This document shows, piece by piece, positions 14,527 through 21,832 of a stretch of DNA of 22,802 bases. A model generated the notes under the pieces. The model was given only the letters and a program-made list of their open reading frames with translations, had not been told where the DNA came from and did no database searches. The position numbers and the translations under genes are program-made. Origin of the DNA: JANXQE01 sp035651635 (GTDB lineage: Bacteria > Verrucomicrobiota > Verrucomicrobiia > Limisphaerales > UBA8199); NCBI GenBank assembly GCA_035651635.1, contig DASRFK010000297.1, positions 1 to 22,802 of the forward strand, given 5' to 3'. The stretch's first letter is position 1. Each line of letters opens with the position of its first letter.

Positions 14527-15943
14527 ATCTTCAAAAGCGAAGCCCGGTTCTGCCGTCACGCCCTTCGGCGCGCACGCGCCATCAGTGGCGTTGCCGCTGG
14601 CGTTCATTCTAACGGGTCTGCTGGCGCTTTGCGCCGGGACGGGATGGCTCGTGCTCCAACCGGAACTCCTGGCGACCTATCATTACAATCAAAACGTGAT
14701 TGCGGTCACGCACCTGTTCGTCCTGGGATGGATTTGCTCAGTCGTGATGGGAGCGATGTACCAACTGGTGCCGGTGGCGTTGGAAACGAAGCTTTACAGC
14801 GAACGCCTCGCCCGTTGGCACTTTGTGTTTCATCTCGTGGGGTTCACAGGCATGGTTTGGATGTTTCGGGTCTGGAATATGAAGCAGGTCGGGCACTTTG
14901 GTTGCGTCCTGGCCTTGGGAGTGGGTCTGTTTGTCTATAATATTGCCCGGACATTGCGGCGCGTTCCCAAGTGGAATGCCACCGCCACCGCCGTTGGGGC
15001 CGCTCTGTTCTGGATCTCGTTGGCGGTGTCTGCCGGACTCTTCATTGCCGTCGCTAAGTGCAGTTACGATTCCACCGAAGGCCTGGCGGCGGCGCAGGGT
15101 GTACGGACGCTCGTAGGCGGATTGCGCTCGGTCGCGGGGTTCATGTCGCGCTTCGACGCGATTGGCGCCATGCATGCGCACGCGCATCTGGGCGGCGTAG
15201 GCTTCTTCACCATGCTCATCGTGGGCGTGTCGTACAAGCTGGTGCCCATGTTTACACTGAGCGAAATCCAAAGCAAACGACGCGCCGCTTCCAGCATTGT
15301 CCTGCTCAATATCAGCTTGGCGGGCTCATTTGTAATGCTCCTGCTGCGCAGTCCGTGGAAATTGGCATTTGTGCTATTGGGTGTTGCATCACTGGCGATT
15401 TACGGCTGGGAAATGGTGGCCATTTTGCGGGCGAGGAAACGTCGAACCCTGGATTGGGGCATAAAATACTTTCTGACGGCCATCGGTCTCCTCTTTCCCC
15501 TGTCGGCACTGGCAGTTGTGCTCTGCTGGCCCGTCCTGCCGCTCAACGTGTTCACTGGACAACTTGAAAATGTCTACGGGTTTCTTGCTTTGGTCGGAGT
15601 CGTGTCGCTGGCCATTATTGGAATGCTCTACAAGATCGTTCCTTTCCTGGTTTGGTTCAGCCGGTACAGTTCCCAAATCGGCCGAGCTCAGGTACCTTCG
15701 CTTGCAGAGCTTTATTCCACACGCGTGCAGGCGCTGGGTTATTGGACCTTGATGGCGGGCATAGGGTGGACCTGTATGGCCGCCGCCATTTCGAGTGGAG
15801 TCGGAGTGCGCTTGGGGTGCGGTTTGCTTGGCCTTGGTGTCGCTACCCTCGCTTTCAACGTGGGCCTGATGCTCACTCATTTGCTCAGGCCAAAGACCAA
15901 GCCATTTGCCTGGCCGACACCTCCAGTTCCAAACCCAGCATGA
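14510..15943 (+). CDS. NnrS/CcoN-like 12-helix membrane protein
   Basis: A 477-residue polytopic inner-membrane protein with about 12 hydrophobic helices. A block H-x16-Y-x-[LI]-V-P is repeated: T-H68-LFVLGW...MYQLVP (67-88), A-H226-LGGVGF...SYKLVP (225-246), and a third at 358-378 (FLALVG...LYKIVP) where the His is Phe. The MHAHAHLGG run (221-229) adds two more histidines. Paired histidines in helices of this sort are typical of haem-binding NnrS and cbb3-oxidase subunit I-like proteins; NnrS proteins protect cells during nitric oxide stress. It is not a catalytic oxidase: the copper-binding His pattern of helix VI and VII is not seen. It overlaps the DUF2249 gene upstream and has an ATGA overlap with the MIP18 gene downstream. 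Precise family assignment is uncertain. Confidence 0.7.
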   Translation: MSAAAKSSKAKPGSAVTPFGAHAPSVALPLAFILTGLLALCAGTGWLVLQPELLATYHYNQNVIAVTHLFVLGWICSVVMGAMYQLVPVALETKLYSERLARWHFVFHLVGFTGMVWMFRVWNMKQVGHFGCVLALGVGLFVYNIARTLRRVPKWNATATAVGAALFWISLAVSAGLFIAVAKCSYDSTEGLAAAQGVRTLVGGLRSVAGFMSRFDAIGAMHAHAHLGGVGFFTMLIVGVSYKLVPMFTLSEIQSKRRAASSIVLLNISLAGSFVMLLLRSPWKLAFVLLGVASLAIYGWEMVAILRARKRRTLDWGIKYFLTAIGLLFPLSALAVVLCWPVLPLNVFTGQLENVYGFLALVGVVSLAIIGMLYKIVPFLVWFSRYSSQIGRAQVPSLAELYSTRVQALGYWTLMAGIGWTCMAAAISSGVGVRLGCGLLGLGVATLAFNVGLMLTHLLRPKTKPFAWPTPPVPNPA

Positions 15944-16251
15944 AGACCATTACCGAAGCGGCGATCCTTGAAAGCCTGCGCCAGGTCATTGACCCGGAGC
16001 TGGGCTGCAACATTGTGGATCTGGGATTGATTTACAGCGTCTCTGTCGCGGATGCTAAAATCGCTGTGGTGATGACCCTCACCACCCCTGGGTGCCCCAT
16101 GCATGAAAGCATCCGCTGTGGCGCCCAGAACGCGCTGCTCAATATTGACGGCGTGGAAGCAGCCGAAGTCGAAGTAGTCTGGGATCCCCCCTGGCATCCT
16201 TCGATGATGACCGAGTTTGGCCGTAGTGCCACCGGCGTCGGGACCTTTTAA
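15940..16251 (+). CDS. MIP18 (DUF59) family iron-sulfur assembly factor
   Basis: A 103-residue single-domain MIP18/SufT/PaaD-type protein. The start MKTITEAAILESLRQVIDPELGCNIVDLG has the conserved DPE-x-G-x-NIVDLGL block, and MTLTTPGCP holds the conserved cysteine (C52) thought to help in iron-sulfur cluster delivery. The C-terminus VWDPPWHPSMMTEFGR is the PaaD/SufT-like W-x-P-x-W segment. It is a cytoplasmic carrier or maturation factor for metal centres. The ATG overlaps the upstream stop (ATGA) and the next DUF2249 start follows after one base. A cluster-assembly factor fits an operon responding to NO, which destroys Fe-S clusters (inference). Confidence 0.87.
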   Translation: MKTITEAAILESLRQVIDPELGCNIVDLGLIYSVSVADAKIAVVMTLTTPGCPMHESIRCGAQNALLNIDGVEAAEVEVVWDPPWHPSMMTEFGRSATGVGTF

Positions 16252-16252
16252 C

Positions 16253-16585
16253 ATGAACACAAATCCATTCATCATGAACACCACAACACCAAGCGAAAAC
16301 CTCGTCGGTCCTGACAAAATCATGGACGTGCGTCCCATCCCTTGTTCCGTGAAACACGGATTGATCATCCGCACGTGGCTGGACCTTCCGATCGAAGATC
16401 ATTTTATTCTTTTAAACGATCACGATCCCGTGCCGCTTTACTATCAGTTTGCCGCTCAATGGCCAGGCGCCTTTACGTGGGAGCCTCTTGTGAAGGGGCC
16501 CGATGAATTCCGCGTGAAAATCACGAAACTGAAATCCCTGAGCGCCCCAGTCGGCGAGGTGCCCAGCTGCTGCGGCGGTCACTAG
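16253..16585 (+). CDS. DUF2249 protein with Cys-Cys-Gly-Gly-His tail
   Basis: 110 residues with one DUF2249 domain, nearer the family consensus than the other copies: IMDVRPIPCSVKHGLIIRTW (23-42), ILLNDHDPVPLYYQFAAQWPGAFTWEPL (52-79) and FRVKITKL (86-93). The DHDPVPL segment is the classic motif. It ends in PSCCGGH, a possible metal or Fe-S binding tail. Two ATGs (16253 and 16274) are in frame; the first is used because it lies one base after the MIP18 stop. Other DUF2249 proteins occur with NO-reducing and NO-responsive genes; what this one binds is unknown. After it comes a 213-bp gap before the next gene, so it may be the last gene of the first transcript. Confidence 0.85.
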   Translation: MNTNPFIMNTTTPSENLVGPDKIMDVRPIPCSVKHGLIIRTWLDLPIEDHFILLNDHDPVPLYYQFAAQWPGAFTWEPLVKGPDEFRVKITKLKSLSAPVGEVPSCCGGH

Positions 16586-16798
16586 AGTCCTCGAACTGCA
16601 AAACTTGTCGTAATCCGGTCAACTAATCTGAGTTCAACAACGTAGGCCCAAGCCAGGCCGTGCAGGTTCCTTTTCCGTGTCTTGCGTGGTTGTGGCTAGC
16701 CTTTGAAGTGATTGGTCTGAGGCTCTGCCTTGTTAGAGGTTCGGTTCAGGCAAATGCGAGGTTGTCATGTCTGTGATTTCGACTATAGCAACGGTGAG
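16586..16798. promoter_or_regulatory. Gap between the two halves of the DUF2249 cluster
   Basis: 213 bp on the same strand as its neighbours. No full TTGAC-N4-GTCAA site is present; only a lone GGTCAA half-site (about 16617-16622). An in-frame ATG at 16754 extends the next gene into this gap (MRGCHVCDF...). No terminator is seen after 16585, so transcription may continue to the regulator gene. Confidence 0.35.
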
Positions 16799-17044
16799 AT
16801 GATGCCGCCGGTCAATCAGTTCAAACGGTTCGATGTCCGCGACTTGCTCCGTCGCGGGATCGAGCCGTTTCCTGAAATCCATCAGCGCGTGAGCAAACTC
16901 AATCCGGCTGAGGGACTCATCGTCGTCGCGCCGTTTCTGCCCTCGCCTTTGATCGAGAAATTGGCCAGCGAGGGCTTTGCTTCGAAGGTGGAGCGCGGGG
17001 CGGGTGCGGACTGGATGGTTTACTTCTGGCGTGAAACTGATTGA
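16799..17044 (+). CDS. Short DUF2249 domain protein
   Basis: 81 residues from the first of two adjacent ATGs (16799, 16802). The sequence FKRFDVRDLLRRGIEPFPEIHQRV...LIVVAPFLPSPLIEKLASEGF...WMVYFWRE matches the first domain of the 14008 gene closely (DVREDIRAGREPFSKIM, LLVIAPFEPVPLFQVL), so the two are probably paralogues. This is the fourth DUF2249 domain of the cluster. Longer starts at 16754 or TTG 16730 would add a CHVC-containing stretch, but that part has no family similarity. It ends 12 bp before the Crp/Fnr gene and is surely co-transcribed with it. Confidence 0.72.
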   Translation: MMPPVNQFKRFDVRDLLRRGIEPFPEIHQRVSKLNPAEGLIVVAPFLPSPLIEKLASEGFASKVERGAGADWMVYFWRETD

Positions 17045-17056
17045 ATCGTCGACTGC

Positions 17057-17776
17057 ATGTCCACCGCGCTGGCTGAGTTCAAGAACATTGGAGTCATCAA
17101 CACGCTTCGGAGTTGTCAGCTCTTCACCGGCCTGCCTCCTAAAGACCTGCAAGACATCGCTGAGGTAACGGTCATAAAATGTTTGGCCAAGGGGGATTAC
17201 CTCTTTCATGAAGGCGACCCCGCCAGCGGGTTCTACGTCATCCAGCGCGGGTCCGTAAACGTTCACCGCGTGAATGCTGCCGGCAAGGAGCAGATCATTC
17301 ATATCTTTCGCACCGGAGAGTCCTTCGCGGAAGTGGCGCTGGCTTCAGAAAAGGGCTATCCCGCCGATGCGAGCGCGCTGGAGCCAAGCCAGGTTTTGCT
17401 CGTGCAAAAAGACGGGATTCTGGCGCTGCTCCGGCGGCAACCCGAGCTCGCCTTGCGCATGCTCGGCTCGATGAGCAGCCATTTGCGCGTGCTCGTCGGC
17501 CAGCTCGAAGACCTGACCCTGAAAGACGTCGAAACCCGGCTGGCTAATTGGCTGGTTAAGCGTTGCCCAAATCCACAGAGCGAACATGCGGTGCGCATCG
17601 AACTTGCGATGACCAAACGCGTGCTGGCGGCCGAACTAGGCACCGTAAGCGAAACGTTTTCGCGGACTTTGGCGAAATTCCGCGAGCAGAAGCTGATCAC
17701 AGTGAAAGGCAAGACGGTCATTGTCCTGTCTCCCACAAGGCTAAGCGCTCTGCTGCGACGGAATCTGGGAGAATAA
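17057..17776 (+). CDS. Crp/Fnr-family transcriptional regulator (DNR-like)
   Basis: A 239-residue regulator with an N-terminal cyclic-nucleotide-type beta-roll (about 20-125: GDYLFHEGDPASGFYVIQRGSVNVH, TGESFAEVAL), a long dimer helix (126-155) and a C-terminal winged helix. Its recognition helix reads GTVSETFSRTLAKF, with E199-T-F-S202-R203, the E-x-x-S-R pattern that reads the TTGAC/TTGAT half-site. Only three cysteines (C20, C42, C170) are present and not in the CX2-3C cluster of oxygen-sensing FNR, so a haem-type NO or redox signal as in DNR/NnrR is likelier (inference). CRP's cAMP-binding residues are not all kept. It sits at the end of the DUF2249 cluster, and the TTGAC-N4-GTCAA site before the cupin gene is its probable target. 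Confidence 0.87.
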   Translation: MSTALAEFKNIGVINTLRSCQLFTGLPPKDLQDIAEVTVIKCLAKGDYLFHEGDPASGFYVIQRGSVNVHRVNAAGKEQIIHIFRTGESFAEVALASEKGYPADASALEPSQVLLVQKDGILALLRRQPELALRMLGSMSSHLRVLVGQLEDLTLKDVETRLANWLVKRCPNPQSEHAVRIELAMTKRVLAAELGTVSETFSRTLAKFREQKLITVKGKTVIVLSPTRLSALLRRNLGE

Positions 17777-18142
17777 GCGCTCGCCTAACGCGGTCTTAAG
17801 TAAGTCTGAGCTTCAAACTGTCGGTTTCAGGATCCCATCGGTGAGGATCCGACTCGCAACCTCCCCGCGCCCTTGCAGCCCTGGCCGAAGAGACCTTCTT
17901 GGGTCTTTGTGAGTCTGCTACCGTTCCGTGGAAAACCAACTGAGTTTAGCCAGGAAATGGGTGTCCCCATTGTCTCCAAAGAATCGTTGCCGACGGGCCA
18001 TCCTTCGTTTAATTTATATCGTGATGCGATATAATGTCCGCTCCTCGGGAAAACAGGGACGGGAGTTGCCTCGCTCATGCACGGGCAACCTTGTCGCGTC
18101 AAAGGCGAACTGGCGGAGTTTAAAAAGTTAAACCTGGTTTTT
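17777..18142. other. 366-bp leader/promoter region before cysK
   Basis: No credible ORF. It contains GGATCC-N9-GGATCC (17830-17850), a small AGACC/GGTCT stem near 17892-17908, the cysK promoter palindrome (listed apart) and a GTTGCC/GGCAAC stem (18065-18070 and 18084-18089). The part before 18000 is otherwise featureless. I see no SAM, cobalamin or T-box riboswitch core. Confidence 0.45.
18014..18035 (+). promoter_or_regulatory. cysK promoter -10 overlapped by palindromic operator
   Basis: A perfect 8-bp inverted repeat TTATATCG-TGATG-CGATATAA (18014-18034) overlaps a perfect -10 hexamer TATAAT (18030-18035), 108 bp before the cysK ATG. The matching -35 window is poor. A dimeric repressor bound here would block RNA polymerase. 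The regulator is not identified; sulfur or redox-responsive Rrf2/ArsR-type proteins are possible. Confidence 0.55.
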
Positions 18143-19126
18143 ATGGCACACATCTATAGCAACATCGTCGAAACCGTCGGGCGCACCCCGCTTGTCCGAT
18201 TGAACAAGGTTGCCGCGGGAACTGGAGCTGAGGTGCTCTTGAAGTGCGAGTTTTTCAACCCGCTCGGCAGCGTCAAGGACCGGATCGGGATGGCGATGAT
18301 TGAGGACGCTGAGCGGCGCGGGATCCTGAAGAAGGATTCCGTGATTATCGAGGCCACCAGCGGCAATACCGGCATTGCCCTGGCCTTTGTCGCCGCGGCC
18401 AAAGGTTACCGGCTTACCTTGACCATGCCCGAGACCATGTCGCTGGAACGGCGCACGCTTCTGGCAATGCTGGGTGCGAAGCTAGTGCTCACTCCGGGTG
18501 CCGAGGGCATGAAGGGCGCGATTACCAAAGCGGAGCAGTTAGCCAAGGAAATACCAAACTCCTGGATTCCCCAGCAGTTCGACAACCCGGCCAACCCAGC
18601 CATTCACCAAAAGACCACCGCTGAAGAGATTTGGGCCGATACGGATGGCAAAGTGGACATTCTCCTTTCGGGCGTGGGTACTGGCGGCACGATTACGGGC
18701 TGTGTCGAGGTCATCAAAGCGCGCAAACCATCGTTCGAGGCCATCGCGGTGGAACCGAAAGATTCGCCGGTGATTTCACAAACACTAGCCGGCCAACCTC
18801 TCAAGCCCGGCCCTCACAAGATTCAAGGGCTCGGAGGCGGATTTATCCCGAAGAACCTGCATTTGAAAGACTCCAAAGGCCGCCCGCAGATTGTCGAGTG
18901 CATTCAAGTAACGAACGATGATGCCTTCGCGATGGCGCGCCGGCTGGCCAAAGAAGAGGGCATCCTCGCGGGCATCTCCTCGGGGGCGAATGTTTGGGCG
19001 GCGCTCGAAGTGGCCAGGCGTCCGGCGAACAAAGGTAAGATGATCGTGACTGTAGCTTGCTCGACCGGGGAGCGCTATTTAAGCACTGCGCTCGCCGCCG
19101 AAGCCCGTGCGGAAGTCGGTGGCTGA
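18143..19126 (+). CDS. cysK: Cysteine synthase A (O-acetylserine sulfhydrylase)
   Basis: PLP enzyme that makes cysteine from O-acetylserine and sulfide in the cytoplasm. The ORF opens 22 codons earlier, but MAHIYSNIVETVGRTPL at ATG 18143 is the family start. Landmarks are the PLP lysine K45 (NPLGSVKDRIG), the substrate loop TSGNTG (72-77), the phosphate-binding GVGTGGTITG (177-186), the RTPLVRL entrance, and GISSGAN (278-284) with the pyridine-nitrogen serine. Length (about 327) is normal for CysK-type enzymes without a regulatory domain. It stands alone between an operator-like promoter and a likely terminator. Cysteine supply would support Fe-S repair by the neighbouring cluster, but co-regulation is only inferred. 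Confidence 0.94.
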   Translation: MAHIYSNIVETVGRTPLVRLNKVAAGTGAEVLLKCEFFNPLGSVKDRIGMAMIEDAERRGILKKDSVIIEATSGNTGIALAFVAAAKGYRLTLTMPETMSLERRTLLAMLGAKLVLTPGAEGMKGAITKAEQLAKEIPNSWIPQQFDNPANPAIHQKTTAEEIWADTDGKVDILLSGVGTGGTITGCVEVIKARKPSFEAIAVEPKDSPVISQTLAGQPLKPGPHKIQGLGGGFIPKNLHLKDSKGRPQIVECIQVTNDDAFAMARRLAKEEGILAGISSGANVWAALEVARRPANKGKMIVTVACSTGERYLSTALAAEARAEVGG

Positions 19127-19127
19127 G

Positions 19128-19158
19128 GCAATCACGTTTGGGAAACGATTGCACTTTT
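19128..19158 (+). terminator. Probable intrinsic terminator of cysK
   Basis: One base after the cysK stop, GCAATCACGTTT (19128-19139) pairs with AAACGATTGC (19143-19152) across a GGG loop with a 2-nt bulge, followed by ACTTTT. The stem is 10 bp and the T-run short, so efficiency is uncertain. Confidence 0.55.
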
Positions 19159-19448
19159 GCGGGCATAACCTCCTCGAGAGGCGATTTCGTTTCGGCCATT
19201 GAAGGTATCGCCCCCCAACGTGTTCATTTGCTTTTCGGCAACGGAGACTTTTTTCAGCCGGCATTCACCGATCGGAAGCTCGCGTCGGAACAAAACCGTT
19301 GTTTTCGTAGGTTAAGGTCTTACAAGCGCCCCATAGAGCGCTTGAATTCCAGGCGGATGCAGGAGCAGTCCGCGATTTCGTCAAATACTCTTTCCTGGAA
19401 AATCGCAATGGGGAGTTGACGCGCATATATGTCTGCTAATCTGGAGGG
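19159..19448. promoter_or_regulatory. Intergenic region with promoter for the DUF4380 gene
   Basis: No gene is seen. Near the end TTGACG (19416-19421) and TAATCT (19437-19442) resemble -35 and -10 boxes, but with a 15-bp spacer. GGAGG (19443-19447) lies one base before the ATG at 19449, too near to serve that start. Confidence 0.4.
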
Positions 19449-20756
19449 ATGTCAAAGGAAAGCCACGCTTCAAAGCGCACCTTCTGTGGCGGTTCACCAG
19501 GGATATCTCAGATGCCGAATCCCACGCTAAGCGAACGCGCCGCGCCAAAGAGTCGCCTGCGCTACCGGGTGGCATTGACAAGCTTGGTAATTGCCCTGGC
19601 GAGCGGATTGCTGCATGCCCAAGCTCCGGCGCCGAGATTGCAAGTGACTGCCAGCGCTGAGTCGAATGTTCTTCTTCGGATCAGCAGCCAGCCCGGCTTG
19701 TTTTACACCGTGCAGCGCTCTGCGGATCTTGGAAACTGGTCCGCCGTCACAACTCTCTTTGCCGCTTCAGATGTGCTGACATGGACCAGTTCCTTGGCTG
19801 CCATGACTGGCGGAGGATTTTTCCGAGCCAAAGTTAACTCTCCGAACCGGGCTGTGGTGGCCAACTACAAAGGCTGGACCAATGCCGTGCTGCTCAACAA
19901 CGGGTTGGTTGAGGCCGTGATCATCCCCAACGCGGGGCGGGTTCTCCAGTTTCGGTTTCTTGGCGCTACCAATGGACCAATCTGGGAGAATCTCACGATG
20001 TCTGGCCAGACGGCCACGCCCTTAAGTTGGAATACGGAAGGCTCGTTCGGCGGCGACAAGGCCTGGCCCTCGCCGCAATCGGCTTGGGGATGGCCGCCGC
20101 CAGCCGGTTTCGATGGCTCGCCCGATCAAGTCGAGATCACCAACGGCGTCGTCACGCTGACCACTCCCGTCGATAGTGCCTATAAGATCCGTACGACTCG
20201 AACCATCGAGCTCGCCTTTAACGAACCGGTCATGAGGATCACCACCGTTTTTGATAGAGTAGCGGCGACGGCCTTGACCAATAACGAACTTGGAATCTGG
20301 ATCATTACCCAGGCGCAGGATCCGGTGCGATGTTTTGTTCCTGTGCGTTCGAACTCGGTGTTTGCGGCTGGTTATCTTCAACTCGGCAGTGGCCTGCCCG
20401 CCCAATTCCAGAACACCAACGGCCTGATCTCATTTGGCCGCGATTCAGCCGCCAGCCATAAACTGGGGTTCGAAGCTGACTCTATGGTCTGGGTAGGAAC
20501 AAACCTTTCGTTGCGGATCGATGCGCCTCGTGTTGCGGGTTTGCCTATCGCGTCGTATCCTGATGGAGGCTGCAGCACGGAGGTTTACACCAACCCAGGG
20601 ACGAACGCCCCTTATGTCGAGTTGGAATGTTTGGCGCCGCTTTTCCTGCTGCCGGTTGGGGCTCAGATGCAGTGCGTGTCCACCTATACCCTCTTCAATC
20701 GCTCTGAAAGCGATCCCGAGGCGGAAGCCCGAAAGATTTTGAATTTGCCAAATTGA
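19449..20756 (+). CDS. Secreted DUF4380 protein with verrucomicrobial front module
   Basis: A 435-residue exported protein. The ATG 19449 is used; ATG 19512 (MPNPTLSERAAP...) is an alternative giving a cleaner signal peptide, since the hydrophobic core ALTSLVIALASGLLHAQA (about 42-59) ends in a normal AxA site. Next, about 64-130 is a small beta module (FYTVQRSADLGNWSAVT...GGGFFRA) often seen before other domains in Verrucomicrobia. The rest (about 135-435) is DUF4380, a galactose-mutarotase-like beta fold: YKGWTNAVLLNNGLVEAVIIPNAGRVLQFRF, then WENLTMSG, and late YPDGGCSTEVYTNPGTNAPYVELECLAPL. No hydrolase catalytic pair is evident. It likely binds or turns over a carbohydrate outside the cytoplasm (inference). 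It is not obviously in an operon with its neighbours. Confidence 0.78.
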   Translation: MSKESHASKRTFCGGSPGISQMPNPTLSERAAPKSRLRYRVALTSLVIALASGLLHAQAPAPRLQVTASAESNVLLRISSQPGLFYTVQRSADLGNWSAVTTLFAASDVLTWTSSLAAMTGGGFFRAKVNSPNRAVVANYKGWTNAVLLNNGLVEAVIIPNAGRVLQFRFLGATNGPIWENLTMSGQTATPLSWNTEGSFGGDKAWPSPQSAWGWPPPAGFDGSPDQVEITNGVVTLTTPVDSAYKIRTTRTIELAFNEPVMRITTVFDRVAATALTNNELGIWIITQAQDPVRCFVPVRSNSVFAAGYLQLGSGLPAQFQNTNGLISFGRDSAASHKLGFEADSMVWVGTNLSLRIDAPRVAGLPIASYPDGGCSTEVYTNPGTNAPYVELECLAPLFLLPVGAQMQCVSTYTLFNRSESDPEAEARKILNLPN

Positions 20757-20851
20757 ACAATTGGACTGCTTCTGCCCGCCAGCCTTATGAGTTGCTCCTG
20801 AGACGAGGTTGCCGCGTCATCGTGTCTCCCCGTAGATAGTCGTGTATGGGT

Positions 20852-20868
20852 TGGAGCCTCGCGCTCCA
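20852..20868. terminator. Short hairpin between convergent genes
   Basis: TGGAGC (20852-20857) pairs with GCTCCA (20863-20868) over a 5-nt loop in the gap between the convergent genes ending at 20756 and 20972. It may aid termination on either strand, but no T-run is present. Confidence 0.3.
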
Positions 20869-20971
20869 TTAAATCGTGAGGAGTTCTTTGTTCCTCGGTT
20901 TGAGCTGCCATTTGAAAAGATTGTTTTCAACAACATGCACGTTGAATCCGAACATCCGAATGAACAGAACT

Positions 20972-21628
20972 TCAGATTTCTGGTCTTCGCACACATTCCT
21001 TCAACCGTGGAAAACTGTCGTTCACATCAAATGGGTCGCTTTCAACGAGCCTTGTTTCGAACTGATGAAAAGAGCGCCACGCCATCCGTGCCGCCTTTTT
21101 CATTGAACATCCAGTTCCACGGTAAAAGCGCCAATAATGCACCAGTTTGGTCAACCTTGTTCCAAAGCCGGCAGTTTCAACATTTACCGTGAGGCGAACT
21201 TTCCAACTAAGGCCATTTGTCGGCGCAATCAAGCGGAACTCGTGTCGAGCTTTTGTTGGGTCCATCAGGGGCCACTCCGAGGAGGCTGCCCAGATGTCCA
21301 CTTTATGAAACCACACGCCTTTTGGTTTTTGGGTATCAAATGTGTGGAAAGCTGTGTCTGAATTGACTGGAACAAGATAGGAAAGCGCGGGCTTTTCGAA
21401 CCGTCCGTTCCCATAGGTATCCTCCAAAAGCTTAACGTCGGCGATTTCGATTCGTGCCCCGCCAGCCCCGACCACCCGAAAAAATACAACTTGTCTTCCC
21501 TGTTCGACCGCTGTGCGAACTGTTTTGAGCTGAAGCGGGCGGCGGCTTGAACTAACCTGCCAAAGGGCACCCCCGCACACCGACAGGGCGCACAACGCAG
21601 CAACAAGGAAGCAGGTCAACCGGGGCAC
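20972..21628 (-). CDS. Exported hypothetical protein
   Basis: A 218-residue protein of unknown function starting at GTG 21628 (an in-frame TAG lies seven codons upstream). The N-terminus MPRLTCFLVAALCALSVCGGALW is a signal peptide or anchor. The rest has a beta-rich pattern (VVFFRVVGAGGARIEIADVKLLED, RHEFRLIAPTNGLSWKVRLTVNVE) and a basic aromatic segment LVHYWRFYRGTGCSMKKAARMAW. I recognise no family. Small exported proteins like this are frequent and often lineage-specific in Verrucomicrobia. Convergent with the DUF4380 gene, with a 215-bp gap. Confidence 0.65.
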   Translation of the reverse strand: MPRLTCFLVAALCALSVCGGALWQVSSSRRPLQLKTVRTAVEQGRQVVFFRVVGAGGARIEIADVKLLEDTYGNGRFEKPALSYLVPVNSDTAFHTFDTQKPKGVWFHKVDIWAASSEWPLMDPTKARHEFRLIAPTNGLSWKVRLTVNVETAGFGTRLTKLVHYWRFYRGTGCSMKKAARMAWRSFHQFETRLVESDPFDVNDSFPRLKECVRRPEI

Positions 21629-21756
21629 GAGATTTCGACATAGAGCCTAATAAGGTGTTCAATGCATGCTCTGAGAGCTGGTGGCAATGTTCAGTTTATG
21701 ACAAGCGAATTCTCGCGCAAATTGTACCGACACCTTTGAAAAAAGGGACAAAAAAT

Positions 21757-21832
21757 TGGCTCCATCCCGATGCATCGGGAGAACCCACAACCCCACGGTT
21801 AATCCCGACCTGTCGGGACTCTGCCATTGAGC
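21757..21832 (-). pseudogene. Degenerate tRNA-Asn-like copy with two palindromes
   Basis: Read on the minus strand, the order is GCTCAATGGCAGAG, TCCCGACAGGTCGGGA, TTAACCGTGGGGTTGTGGGTTC, TCCCGATGCATCGGGA, TGGAGCCA. The first, third and last blocks match the intact tRNA-Asn at 22096-22170. The tRNA's CACGCGGCTG (D-arm to anticodon stem) and GAGCCCTACCTC (T-arm/acceptor) have each been replaced by a 16-bp palindrome. The GUU anticodon is lost, so it cannot act as a tRNA. The C-terminal codons and stop of the GIY-YIG gene lie inside this element. Confidence 0.8.

Noticed and set aside
16612..16622. Second FNR-type box before the short DUF2249 gene
   Set aside because: TTG and GGTCAA halves are present nearby, but the spacing is too long and the left half does not match.
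17777..18013. SAM or cobalamin riboswitch before cysK
   Set aside because: No conserved core or kink-turn sequence could be found; only short unrelated stems.
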